Shown in pieces: positions 16,809 through 24,059 of a DNA stretch of 40,745 bases (its first letter is position 1; the number at the start of each line of letters is the position of its first letter). The translations under genes and the position numbers were made by a program. Below the pieces are notes generated by a model, which was given only the letters and a program-made list of their open reading frames with translations, was not told the origin of the DNA and ran no database searches. Origin of the DNA: a virus; IMG/VR virus record IMGVR_UViG_3300032954_000040, positions 1-40,745 of that record, one strand, 5' to 3'.

Positions 16809-17200
16809 CAACTTCATTGTTACTCGATGTTGTGAGTTGGGATTTAGTGCTCGATGCTTCTGGCAACATTGCGGTATGCGATGCGCCCTATGCCATAGCT
16901 CAAGATGTCGCATGTGCCATTCGCTTGTTTCAGGGCGAATTATGGTACGATACGAGTCAAGGTGTTCCATATTTTCAAAACATTCTCGGTCATGCGCCGC
17001 CGCTTGGCGTTTTGAAAGCGGCCATTAATACGGCGGCGTTATCAGTGCCTGCGGTCGTGGCATCTCAGACTTACTTGTCGAGCGGCCCGTCGCGGGGTAT
17101 TATCGGCCAGTGCCAAGTGACTGATGAAGTTGGAAGACTCCTTGTTGTCACCGGCAATCTTGGACCATCCGGGCCGACTCTCGTTTATGTTGTAGGATGA
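16805..17200 (+). CDS. Baseplate wedge protein, gp25-like
   Basis: 131 aa, ATG 16805 overlapping the previous stop (ATGA). The sequence VVSWDLVLDASGNIAVCDAPYAIAQDVACAIRLFQGELWYDTSQGVPYFQNILG is the conserved core of the gp25/lysozyme-like wedge family (not enzymatically active in phages), which joins the baseplate to the first sheath ring. The C-terminal VTGNLGPSGPTLVYVVG is typical of the AP22-type version. It is displaced downstream of the fibre genes, while in many relatives it lies before baseplate J. Confidence 0.75.
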   Translation: MTTSLLLDVVSWDLVLDASGNIAVCDAPYAIAQDVACAIRLFQGELWYDTSQGVPYFQNILGHAPPLGVLKAAINTAALSVPAVVASQTYLSSGPSRGIIGQCQVTDEVGRLLVVTGNLGPSGPTLVYVVG

Positions 17201-17382
17201 AAATGAAAGAACCCGAAACAGAACACAACAATATTCCATCCATAGAAATGTTAACACCGCAAATGTGCTTGGTGATGCTGGAACGAGCAATTTTGGCGAT
17301 GCCGGTTAACAATCCTTTTATTCCCGGAAAACTATGGAATAATTCCGGAATTGTTTGCGTCTCATCGGGAGAAGATCATTGA
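17197..17382 (+). CDS. Small protein with a phage tail LWNN motif
   Basis: 61 aa, ATG 17197 overlapping the wedge gene stop (ATGA). The C-terminal half (LAMPVNNPFIPGKLWNNSGIVCVSS) follows the pattern LPxSNPGxxxxxLWNNGGVVxVS, which is also present twice near the end of the 637-aa protein at 7386 and is common in phage tail proteins. The N-terminal half is unremarkable. A TTG start for the methyltransferase overlaps its TGA. Function unknown; probably a minor virion or fibre-associated protein. Confidence 0.6.
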   Translation: MKMKEPETEHNNIPSIEMLTPQMCLVMLERAILAMPVNNPFIPGKLWNNSGIVCVSSGEDH

Positions 17383-18194
17383 CTGTTAAAGGTGTAGCTC
17401 TATCTCAATCTAGGCAAGCCGCTTTTGTTCTTGTTGCGACGGATCATGGCAGTATGATCATAAACAAAAATGATTACTGCACAGGCGAGCGTGGAACATT
17501 TGGCGTTGGTTATGAGATTTTGAGAAATTCAAATTTCAGCCTTAACGAGTGCCTTTTGATCATTCAGCTATTGACCAAAAGGCAAAGTAACTTCCCTGGT
17601 GAAATGATTGCCATTGATGTAGGCGCTAATTACGGCACGCATACATTGGCGATGGCTCGGACGCTTACCGGATGCGGCAAGGTTATTGCCATTGAGCCGC
17701 AAGAGAGAATCTATTACGCTCTTTGTGGCAATGTTGCTCTCAACAACCTCATGAATGTAACGGCTATTCGTTCAGCAGTTGGATCACATAACGGTATCAT
17801 AAAAATCCCCGTGCCGGATTACCTTGCGCCAGCAAGCTATGGAAGCCTTGAATTGATCAAGAGCGATGAAAATGAAATCGTTGGTCAAGTGATTGATTAT
17901 TCCGATAGTGCCACCGTGCCAGTAACGCTAATGACAATTGATTCTTTGCTTCTGGATCGTTGTGATCTTCTAAAGATCGACGCCGAAGGAATGGAAATGT
18001 TTGTTATGGAAGGGGCGGCGAAAACCGTTACTAATCATAAGCCGATATTATTTATTGAGGCATTTAAAATACCATACGAGCTATTTATGGATACGTTAAA
18101 ACGATTTGGCTATACGGCGTTTTATACTATCGGACTAAACGTTGTAGCTTTTCACGCCGACGATCCGACCAAGGAGTGTATGGTCCATGAATGA
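17379..18194 (+). CDS. FkbM-family methyltransferase
   Basis: 271 aa. The chosen start is TTG 17379, which overlaps the previous stop and has GGGAGAAG a few bases upstream; another TTG at 17355 is in frame but lacks such a site. Residues 80-89 (DVGANYGTHT) are the AdoMet-binding motif I, followed by VIAIEPQE (acidic residue 106) and LLKIDAEGMEMFVMEGA, all hallmarks of FkbM (Methyltransf_21) enzymes, which O-methylate sugars or polyketides. It is coupled to the GT9 glycosyltransferase (8-base overlap), so the pair may build or modify a glycan. The substrate cannot be read from sequence. Confidence 0.85.
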   Translation: MTVKGVALSQSRQAAFVLVATDHGSMIINKNDYCTGERGTFGVGYEILRNSNFSLNECLLIIQLLTKRQSNFPGEMIAIDVGANYGTHTLAMARTLTGCGKVIAIEPQERIYYALCGNVALNNLMNVTAIRSAVGSHNGIIKIPVPDYLAPASYGSLELIKSDENEIVGQVIDYSDSATVPVTLMTIDSLLLDRCDLLKIDAEGMEMFVMEGAAKTVTNHKPILFIEAFKIPYELFMDTLKRFGYTAFYTIGLNVVAFHADDPTKECMVHE

Positions 18195-19380
18195 TATGAT
18201 GGACAATGATTTTTGCGACATGCCGAGTGTGGTTAAGCTATTGAAGGAAGAACGTCCACAAAAAATCAGTGATCCATTGCCAATTCAATACATTCCAGGC
18301 CGAGAGTGGGCCTGCGTCATTCGCCTCGGCGCCATCGGTGATGATCTGATTGCTACGTCGATACTTCCATTGCTGGCAAAGGACTATAACGTTGAGGTCA
18401 TTGCCGAAGACCCTCAACACGTAATTTTTGAAAATAATCCCTATATCGCAAAGCTAACGGTGAAGAAGCGTGGAGATTTACCGGAAGGCCAGAATAACGA
18501 GTGGCAGAATTGGTTTGCCGCTCGCTCAAAAGAATACGCAAAATTTATTCATCTATCGCATAGTTGCGAGGATGCAATTGCGTTTTTCCCGTGTCAGACT
18601 AAGTTCTGGTATCCCGACAGTGTGCGGCGCAGGTTATGCAGCGGCGTGTCATATTTGGAATATGTTCATGATATTGCGGAAGTTCCACATGTATTCAGGC
18701 CACAATTCTTTCCGACTGAGGCTGAGAGGACAAAAGCTCAGGAAACCAAGGCCAAGGTTGGCAGGCGTGTCATCGGATGGGCGATATCCGGAAGTCGTTT
18801 CGATAAGATTTATCCTCAATCCCCCATGGTCATTGGTCGCTTGATCAAGGAACTTGATGTGCCGGTCATCCTCTTTGGTGGACCGGGCAAGGATAACGTC
18901 ATAGCGAAACAGATCATGGAACACGTCGAGCGGCAGAATGGTACGACCCAGGGACTTCATCTTGCCCTTACCCCCGACGTTCCGGCCGGCACACAGGCAT
19001 GGGAGATGGGCACAGGCACGCATGTCGAAATCAAGGATGCACCCCCGCCTTTGTGGCCGATTCGACGGTCCCTGGCTCAGATTTTGACGATGGACCTGAT
19101 GATCGGACCCGATACAGGCTTAATGTGGGCGGCGGGGATGGAACCTTTCGGCAAAATAATGTTATTGTCACACGCATCCCCAACGAATATAACTAAACAC
19201 TGGATCAACACAGTAACGCTTCACGCTGACCAAAAGCGCGTGCCTTGTTTCCCTTGTCACCGGCTGCACAACACCATCGACACATGCAAGCCGAACAAGG
19301 AAAATAACGGTGCCGCGTGCATCACTGACATCAATCCGGAGGATATAGTACAGGCGGCAAGGAAACTTCTTGATGTTTGA
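18187..19380 (+). CDS. Glycosyltransferase family 9 (heptosyltransferase-like)
   Basis: 397 aa, ATG 18187 with GGAG 10 bases upstream. Residues 46-60 (RLGAIGDDLIATSIL) match the N-terminal GT-B motif of ADP-heptose:LPS heptosyltransferases. Residues 308-317 (PDTGLMWAAG) match the C-terminal donor-binding motif DTGxxHxA, with Trp in place of the usual His. Several Cys residues cluster near 345-365 (CFPCHRLHNTIDTC), as in family members with a Cys-rich loop. It probably transfers a sugar onto a host or phage glycan. It lies next to the FkbM gene and right after baseplate genes, an unusual location. Confidence 0.8.
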   Translation: MNDMMDNDFCDMPSVVKLLKEERPQKISDPLPIQYIPGREWACVIRLGAIGDDLIATSILPLLAKDYNVEVIAEDPQHVIFENNPYIAKLTVKKRGDLPEGQNNEWQNWFAARSKEYAKFIHLSHSCEDAIAFFPCQTKFWYPDSVRRRLCSGVSYLEYVHDIAEVPHVFRPQFFPTEAERTKAQETKAKVGRRVIGWAISGSRFDKIYPQSPMVIGRLIKELDVPVILFGGPGKDNVIAKQIMEHVERQNGTTQGLHLALTPDVPAGTQAWEMGTGTHVEIKDAPPPLWPIRRSLAQILTMDLMIGPDTGLMWAAGMEPFGKIMLLSHASPTNITKHWINTVTLHADQKRVPCFPCHRLHNTIDTCKPNKENNGAACITDINPEDIVQAARKLLDV

Positions 19381-20068
19381 ACCGATATCCCGTATTGATG
19401 CTAAACAACTCGGTTTGAAACGATATTTCATAAACGCTCCATGCAAGTATGGTCACGTTGACGAAAGACTCGTATCGAACGGCATGTGTTTTGCTTGTGC
19501 TAGGGAAAAGGCTACGCGCTATAATAAAACAGAATCCGCTAAATTAGCTCAGGCCAAAATGAGGATAAAATTAAAAGATAAGCGTAATGAGCAATCTAGA
19601 GCTTGGCGCTTAGCTAATCCTGGCCGACAGGCTGAGTTATCAAAAGAATGGATAAAAAATAACAAGGATAGAAGAAATAAATATCGTAGATAATATTGCA
19701 ATGAAAAATATTCAACAGATGTGCAATTTAAGTTAAAGATTATTTTGCGTAATAGTTTGAACGGGATCGTGTGGCGAGGGAGAAAAGGTGGATCGACAAT
19801 ACGAGATTTGGGGTGTTCGTTAGCTGAACTAATTGATCATTTATCAAAACAATTTACTGATGATATGTCATGGGATAATCATGGTGCAGTTTGGGAAATT
19901 GATCACATAAAGCCTTTATGTTCATTTGATCTTACGGACAGAAATCAATTTATTAAAGCTGTTCATTATACAAATCTTAGGCCATTATATAAAGAGGAAA
20001 ATAATAAGAAATCACATAAAGATAAGGCTGAAGCTAAGCGCGGGTACAGTACCGTGTGTAGTAACTAA
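19373..20068 (+). pseudogene. HNH homing endonuclease, split by an in-frame TAA
   Basis: ATG 19373 opens a frame with an N-terminal zinc-ribbon pattern (CKYGH, then CFACAREKA) and a basic helix. A TAA at 19691-19693 then stops it after 106 codons. The same frame continues through YCNEKYSTDVQFKLKIIL to an HNH core, WEIDHIKPLCSF and HYTNLRPLYKEENNKKS, ending at 20068. The two parts together have the usual length (about 230 aa) of phage HNH enzymes. A single C-to-T change (CAA to TAA) would explain the break. It starts inside the end of the GT9 gene and ends 20 bases before the intron-bearing gene, so it is a likely former partner of those introns. Readthrough or a sequencing error cannot be excluded. 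Confidence 0.75.
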
Positions 20069-20087
20069 ACTAAAGGAGGTAACAAAA

Positions 20088-20989
20088 ATGGCTGGAATTG
20101 GAGCCTGAAATTGGGCCTTTAGGGAGTAATCCTTATCGAATGAACCGGGTGAATTCAGGAAACGGCCAGAACGGTTAATCCTGAGCCAAGCCGTCGAAAG
20201 ACGGAAGGTGCAACGACTATCCCGCAAGGGAGTAGGATCAAGCGATCCGAAGCGCCCGGCCCCGAGAAATCGGGTGATGATATAGTCTGGTCTATATAGG
20301 AATATATAGCAGTCCGAAAGGACGGTGACGGTCTAGCGAATCGTTACGAACACTTCGATGCCCAAAAGGCCATGCTCGATTGGGTTTGCGGCGGCGCAAC
20401 CCCGACTCGCCCGACAACCTGGGGAGTTGGGCTTTCGCTCGGCGCACCGTCCTCGACTTCCGGTTCGGAAGTTGGAACGGGTTCCGGCTGGACGCGGCAG
20501 ACTTGCCCGTTTCCGGCCGCGTCCTCGCCGGCTGGTTCGGTTTCGAACAGTGCGGCGATGACGTTCGGTCCTGGCCTCACTGCCGCGACGTTCAGCGGTA
20601 TCCAGCTTTGGGACACCATGGCCGTTACGGCGGGGAATATGCTTGGGTCAATTTGCTAGGCCCCTTTAGGGAGCAATCCCTATCGAAGAACCGGGTGAAA
20701 ACGGGGAACGGCTAGAACAGCTAATCCCGTGCCAAGCCTCAAAAGAGGAAGGCGTAACGACTAGGGGGAAACCCCGTAGGGCCAAGCGGCCCGAAGCGCC
20801 CGGCTCCATCGCAAGATGGATGATGATATAGTCTTCTCTGCATGGGGACATGCAGCAGTCCGCAAGGGCGGTATCGGATTAGCGAACCGATACGAAAGTA
20901 AGGATGGCACGTTGGCCACGGTACGTACCCTGGGTGTTGGCGATAGTCTTGTTATCGCTGTAGGCGCCCTTGTTATTACCCTGGCGTAA
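20088..20989 (+). CDS. Small tail-fibre-domain protein, split by two group I introns
   Basis: Predicted exons are 20088-20106, 20358-20648 and 20904-20989, giving 131 aa after splicing. ATG 20088 has a near-perfect ribosome site (AAAGGAGGT). Without splicing, exon 1 hits TGA after six codons. Both junctions rebuild a Tyr codon (T|AT): GIGA-Y-AQKAMLDWVCGG and GNMLG-Y-GTLATVRTLGVGD. The joined protein then follows the same plan as the N-terminal domains of the proteins at 21192 and 23395: a short helix, a WGVGLSLGAPSS-type strand, SVSNSAAMTF, IQLWDTM, and a final LVITL strand. Exon 2 is much richer in G+C than its neighbours. Splice points are inferred from reading frame, a terminal intron G and homology; the last few bases could shift. 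Confidence 0.75.
20107..20357 (+). ncRNA. Group I intron 1 (subgroup IA-like, about 251 nt, no internal ORF)
   Basis: The core can be paired by eye. P3 is CCGGGT with GCCCGG. P4 is TCAGGA with TCCTGA. P6a is CCGTC-gaaa-GACGG. P7 is GACTA with TAGTC (in ATATAGTCT). Two extra hairpins between P7 and P3 (TCCC-gcaa-GGGA and GGATC-aagc-GATCC) fit P7.1/P7.2 of subgroup IA, and P8 is CCCGA-gaaa-TCGGG. The 5' exon ends in GCCT and pairs with GGGC about 7 bases inside the intron (P1 with a U-G pair); the intron ends in G at 20357. At about 250 nt it is near minimal size. Intron 2 preserves the same helices with different bases, strong evidence for the fold. Confidence 0.85.
20649..20903 (+). ncRNA. 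Group I intron 2 (close relative of intron 1, about 255 nt)
   Basis: It has the same helix order as intron 1. P3 (CCGGGT with GCCCGG) is unchanged. P4 is CGGGGA with TCCCGT, P6a is CCTC-aaaa-GAGG, and P7 is GACTA with TAGTC. P7.1 is GGGG-gaaa-CCCC, P7.2 is GGGCC-aagc-GGCCC and P8 is TCCATC-gcaa-GATGGA. Helices P4, P6a, P7.1, P7.2 and P8 differ from intron 1 by paired changes. The 5' exon end GGGT can pair with GCCC in the intron (P1). Its 3' part (TAGCGAACCGATACGAA) is almost the same as in intron 1. The intron ends in G at 20903, giving T|ATGGC exons. No ORF is inside. Confidence 0.85.
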
Positions 20990-20991
20990 GG

Positions 20992-21026
20992 AATATGCCC
21001 CGGCAGAAATGTCGGGGCATATTTTA
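20992..21026 (+). terminator. Rho-independent terminator after the intron-bearing gene
   Basis: AATATGCCCCG at 20992-21002 pairs perfectly with CGGGGCATATT at 21013-21023 around a 10-base loop and runs into a T-rich end (ATATTTTAT). It starts 3 bases after the TAA of the split gene and so ends the upstream tail operon. Confidence 0.85.
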
Positions 21027-21057
21027 TGCAACTAATCCTCCATCGTTCATTTTAGGC

Positions 21058-21081
21058 CAACTTGACCACCACATCAAGTTG
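21058..21081. repeat. 8-bp inverted repeat in the 20990-21191 gap
   Basis: CAACTTGA at 21058-21065 and TCAAGTTG at 21074-21081 form a perfect 8-bp dyad with an 8-base centre. It lies between the terminator and the extended -10 promoter, so it could be an operator or an RNA hairpin. No other copy was noticed. Confidence 0.5.
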
Positions 21082-21146
21082 ATCATCATACAGCAACATT
21101 CAACCACCATGCACTCGGACGGGGGCGTGCGTTTGTTGCGCCGTCG

Positions 21147-21155
21147 TGCTATAAG
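21147..21155 (+). promoter_or_regulatory. Extended -10 promoter upstream of the adhesin operon
   Basis: TG-C-TATAAG (21147-21155) is a good extended -10 element. No convincing -35 is present at the right distance, as is usual for this promoter type. It follows the terminator at 20992-21026 and precedes the start at 21192, so it could drive the block 21192-32694. Inferred from motif and position only. Confidence 0.45.
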
Positions 21156-21191
21156 ATGTCGCCAACTCCTTGAAGCCGGGAGACATTGCTG

Positions 21192-23387
21192 GTGGTCGGA
21201 CTCAGTGATTATTCCGCGCAAAACTGGCTGAACTACCTCACCGGCCGTTCGGCCATGCCCGCGACGCCCACGGCTTGGCTTGCGTTATTCTCAGCGGTCG
21301 GCGCCGATAATAACACAGGATTTACGGAAATCAGCGGCAATGGTTACGCGCGCGTCAACACGAGCGGCAAATGGACAGCGGGTGCCGGTGGCGGTGGACC
21401 CATAACTATTTCCAATAGCGCAACATTAGCATTTCCGATCAGCACGGCATCGTGGCCGCTGGCGATTGCGTGGGGACTATTTGATGCTTCCGGCGGTGGC
21501 AATTTACTATGTTGGGATTGGCTCGGCTCCAATTCTTGGTGGCCTTACACGGCAACGTCAGCGTCTCCTAGTGTAATAACAGCAAAAGGAATAACCCAAG
21601 GTAGCCCGACCGCTTTTGCAAATAGTTCCCCTGTCGTTATTGATGAGGAATTTGGTGGTTCATTGCCAACGGGAATTGGTGCAAATACGCAATACACCGT
21701 TGCAGGATTGTCGAATGATGTTTTTAATATTGGTGTGAATACAACATCAACCGGCGCTGGTATGATCAATCCAATTGTTCCAGTGACAATTGGGTCTGGT
21801 GTTATTTTTAGTTTTCCTGCCGGCTCTTTGGTTCTCGCCTCTGGACCAATCAACGGATTCATCAATACAGCATCTCAATCCGTAATTGTAATAGATTCAC
21901 GCTATCAGAATCCGGCAAAAACCATGACGGATTCTGCCGGTGTTATATGGAGAACAAATCCAGCATGTCAGGTGATGTTCAATGGAACTATCGACGCTAA
22001 TACATCGCAGGTCGTTAAGATGGCTCTTGTTGGTAGTAATGTCTGGTACTTAAATTATGCCAGCACTTGGTATTTTAAGAGCGTAACTGCAAGTCCATCC
22101 TCCGGTGGTTGGACGGCTGGTTCAAATCCGCTTCCTGCCGGGCAGGCAATTAGAATACATGATCTTGTTGCTACGTTCGGAGTTAATATTCTTCCGGTAT
22201 ATAATCAAGCCGGCGGCGCAGGGATTGTAAGTAGTGCAATTCATTTATCGTCAATTCAGTATCTTGGCTTTACAATGGTCAGGGTGCAATGCTCTCAGGG
22301 GAGTGGGAGTAGCAGTCCCACCGCCGCGCAAACATTGTATTTAACTCAACATGGTGTACGTGGGCATTTTATTGTTGGTCAGCAAGGAAGCAGTAATGGC
22401 AGCAACTTTGCCTCGTGGATCGCGGCGCAAATATCTGATACTGGTATTGCTTCTATTTTTGGGTTTGAAGTTACCAATGAACCAAACAACAATGGATTAA
22501 GTGCGGCTCAGGTTCAATCATTGTGCTCTTCACTTGGGTCCGCTGTCGCCGGAAATTCTAATACGAACAATGTTGTCCCGGCAATTTCATTCAGCCCTGG
22601 ATACCAAGGGGGAACAACGGCAACGAGTTTTGTAACCGCCGTTGGTGATCAAACAAGCAGAGGTATTCATTGGGGCACTTGGCACGGATACACGCAAAAC
22701 GGATCGAATTTATGTGTGCAACCCTGGGCAAATCCCAATGGCGCGCAGGATGCTAATACATGGACAAGAGTCGAGTGCCCCGGAAGACCTTACGTATTAG
22801 GAGAATTTGGCGTTCTTATACCGGGATCAACCGCTAGTTATGAACAAGCTACGGCTGCTGCCGGTGGTAAAATGATGCTTAATTATTACTTAGACTCTTA
22901 CTACAATGGAGCAGCCGGCGTATTCCAATTTGAATTGTTTGACGAAACTGCTGAAACATTTGCCTTATTTGATCCTAGCGGTAATCCATATCCTTGCGCC
23001 ACGGTATTTCATAATTTCACAACAATCATAGCCGATGCGGGTGGAACGGCTTCATCATTTAACCCATCGGCCTTGAATTATTCTATATCAGGCCTACCTA
23101 CAAGCGGTACATATTGGGGAAGATCAATGTTGTTCCAAAGTTCTAACCTAGCATTCATACTTATTATATGGAATGAACCGGAAGTTCAATCAGGCCCTCC
23201 CGCTACCGATACTACGCCAACAACAACAACAGTGACAATTACAATCAACCAAGCCTTTTCCAGCGCGAATCTATATGATCCAACTGTCGGCACATCATCG
23301 GTACAGAACTTTGGCGCCATTACATCGGGGCAACAAATAACTGTTGGATTAGTAGGCTATGCTAAAATCGTTATATTGACTCCGTGA
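21192..23387 (+). CDS. Tail protein fused to a GH-A-type glycosidase (putative depolymerase)
   Basis: 731 aa from GTG 21192, which has GGGAGA 8 bases upstream; TTG 21186 is in frame but too close to that site. Residues 1-120 are a fibre attachment domain shared with 20088 and 23395 (LSDYSAQNWLNYLTG, GFTEISGNGYARV, WGLFDASGGGNLLCWDW). Residues about 120-220 are an inserted beta segment also found at 23395. From about residue 300 there is a TIM-barrel glycosidase pattern: FGFEVTNEPN with a likely acid/base Glu430, and YVLGEFGV with a likely nucleophile Glu538, 108 residues apart as in clan GH-A. The final 100 residues are beta-rich. It probably cuts host capsule or surface polysaccharide at the tail tip; the substrate is unknown. 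Confidence 0.75.
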   Translation: MVGLSDYSAQNWLNYLTGRSAMPATPTAWLALFSAVGADNNTGFTEISGNGYARVNTSGKWTAGAGGGGPITISNSATLAFPISTASWPLAIAWGLFDASGGGNLLCWDWLGSNSWWPYTATSASPSVITAKGITQGSPTAFANSSPVVIDEEFGGSLPTGIGANTQYTVAGLSNDVFNIGVNTTSTGAGMINPIVPVTIGSGVIFSFPAGSLVLASGPINGFINTASQSVIVIDSRYQNPAKTMTDSAGVIWRTNPACQVMFNGTIDANTSQVVKMALVGSNVWYLNYASTWYFKSVTASPSSGGWTAGSNPLPAGQAIRIHDLVATFGVNILPVYNQAGGAGIVSSAIHLSSIQYLGFTMVRVQCSQGSGSSSPTAAQTLYLTQHGVRGHFIVGQQGSSNGSNFASWIAAQISDTGIASIFGFEVTNEPNNNGLSAAQVQSLCSSLGSAVAGNSNTNNVVPAISFSPGYQGGTTATSFVTAVGDQTSRGIHWGTWHGYTQNGSNLCVQPWANPNGAQDANTWTRVECPGRPYVLGEFGVLIPGSTASYEQATAAAGGKMMLNYYLDSYYNGAAGVFQFELFDETAETFALFDPSGNPYPCATVFHNFTTIIADAGGTASSFNPSALNYSISGLPTSGTYWGRSMLFQSSNLAFILIIWNEPEVQSGPPATDTTPTTTTVTITINQAFSSANLYDPTVGTSSVQNFGAITSGQQITVGLVGYAKIVILTP

Positions 23388-23394
23388 GGCAGGA

Positions 23395-24048
23395 ATGACG
23401 GGGGCAACGTATTATTCTTATATTAATCTACTGAACTATTTGACCGGCTTTGCGGCGATGCCGTCAACGCCGACGCCTTATGCTGCTTTGTTTACTGCTG
23501 TTGGCACTGATGCCGGAACAGGATTTACCGAGGTTTCCGGCAATGGTTACGCGCGATCAAATTCTCTCGGAGCGTGGAGTGCGGCGAGTGGTTCTGGACC
23601 TAGCACAATTTCAAATTCAACAGGGATTAATTTCCCAACTGCAACCGGAGCGTGGACGGGTATCGTTGCCTTTGGTATTTTCGACGCTTTAACAAGCGGA
23701 CATTTATTGTTTTGGGACTGGATCGGCAATGATCCCTGGTTCCCTTTCAATTGCACCTTGGCGTCTCCGGGAGTTTTCACAGCGCCGGGTATTACGGCAG
23801 GATCGACTCCAACTTTGGTTAATACGGCAAAGGTAGTTTTCACAGCGCAATATGGCGGGGGATTTCCGTCCGGAATAACACAATCGACACAATACACGGT
23901 TTCCGGACTTAGCTCCGATTCATTTAACGTTAGTACCAATACAACAAGTGTTGGATCGGGTTTTGTAAGACAAGTTACACCAGTAACTATTTCAAATGGC
24001 CAGACCGCGCGATTTAATATGTCGAACCTTACTCTCACCGCAACCTGA
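23395..24048 (+). CDS. Tail protein paralogous to the N-terminus of the glycosidase
   Basis: 217 aa, ATG 23395 after GAGGCAGGA. It aligns by eye over its length with the first 220 residues of the protein at 21192: INLLNYLTGFAAMPSTPTPYAALF, GFTEVSGNGYARSN, FGIFDALTSGHLLFWDW. This is followed by the same inserted segment (GGGFPSGITQSTQYTVSGL, DSFNVSTNTTSVGSGF). It lacks the glycosidase part. Tandem duplication with loss or gain of the enzyme domain is the simplest history. It may be a stand-alone attachment subunit. Confidence 0.75.
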   Translation: MTGATYYSYINLLNYLTGFAAMPSTPTPYAALFTAVGTDAGTGFTEVSGNGYARSNSLGAWSAASGSGPSTISNSTGINFPTATGAWTGIVAFGIFDALTSGHLLFWDWIGNDPWFPFNCTLASPGVFTAPGITAGSTPTLVNTAKVVFTAQYGGGFPSGITQSTQYTVSGLSSDSFNVSTNTTSVGSGFVRQVTPVTISNGQTARFNMSNLTLTAT

Positions 24049-24059
24049 TTGGGTGAGAA

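Noticed and set aside
20372-20659. A 95-residue protein starting at the ATG inside exon 2 and ending in the second intron
   Set aside because: Its end lies in intron sequence and its start has no ribosome site; the spliced product explains the region better.
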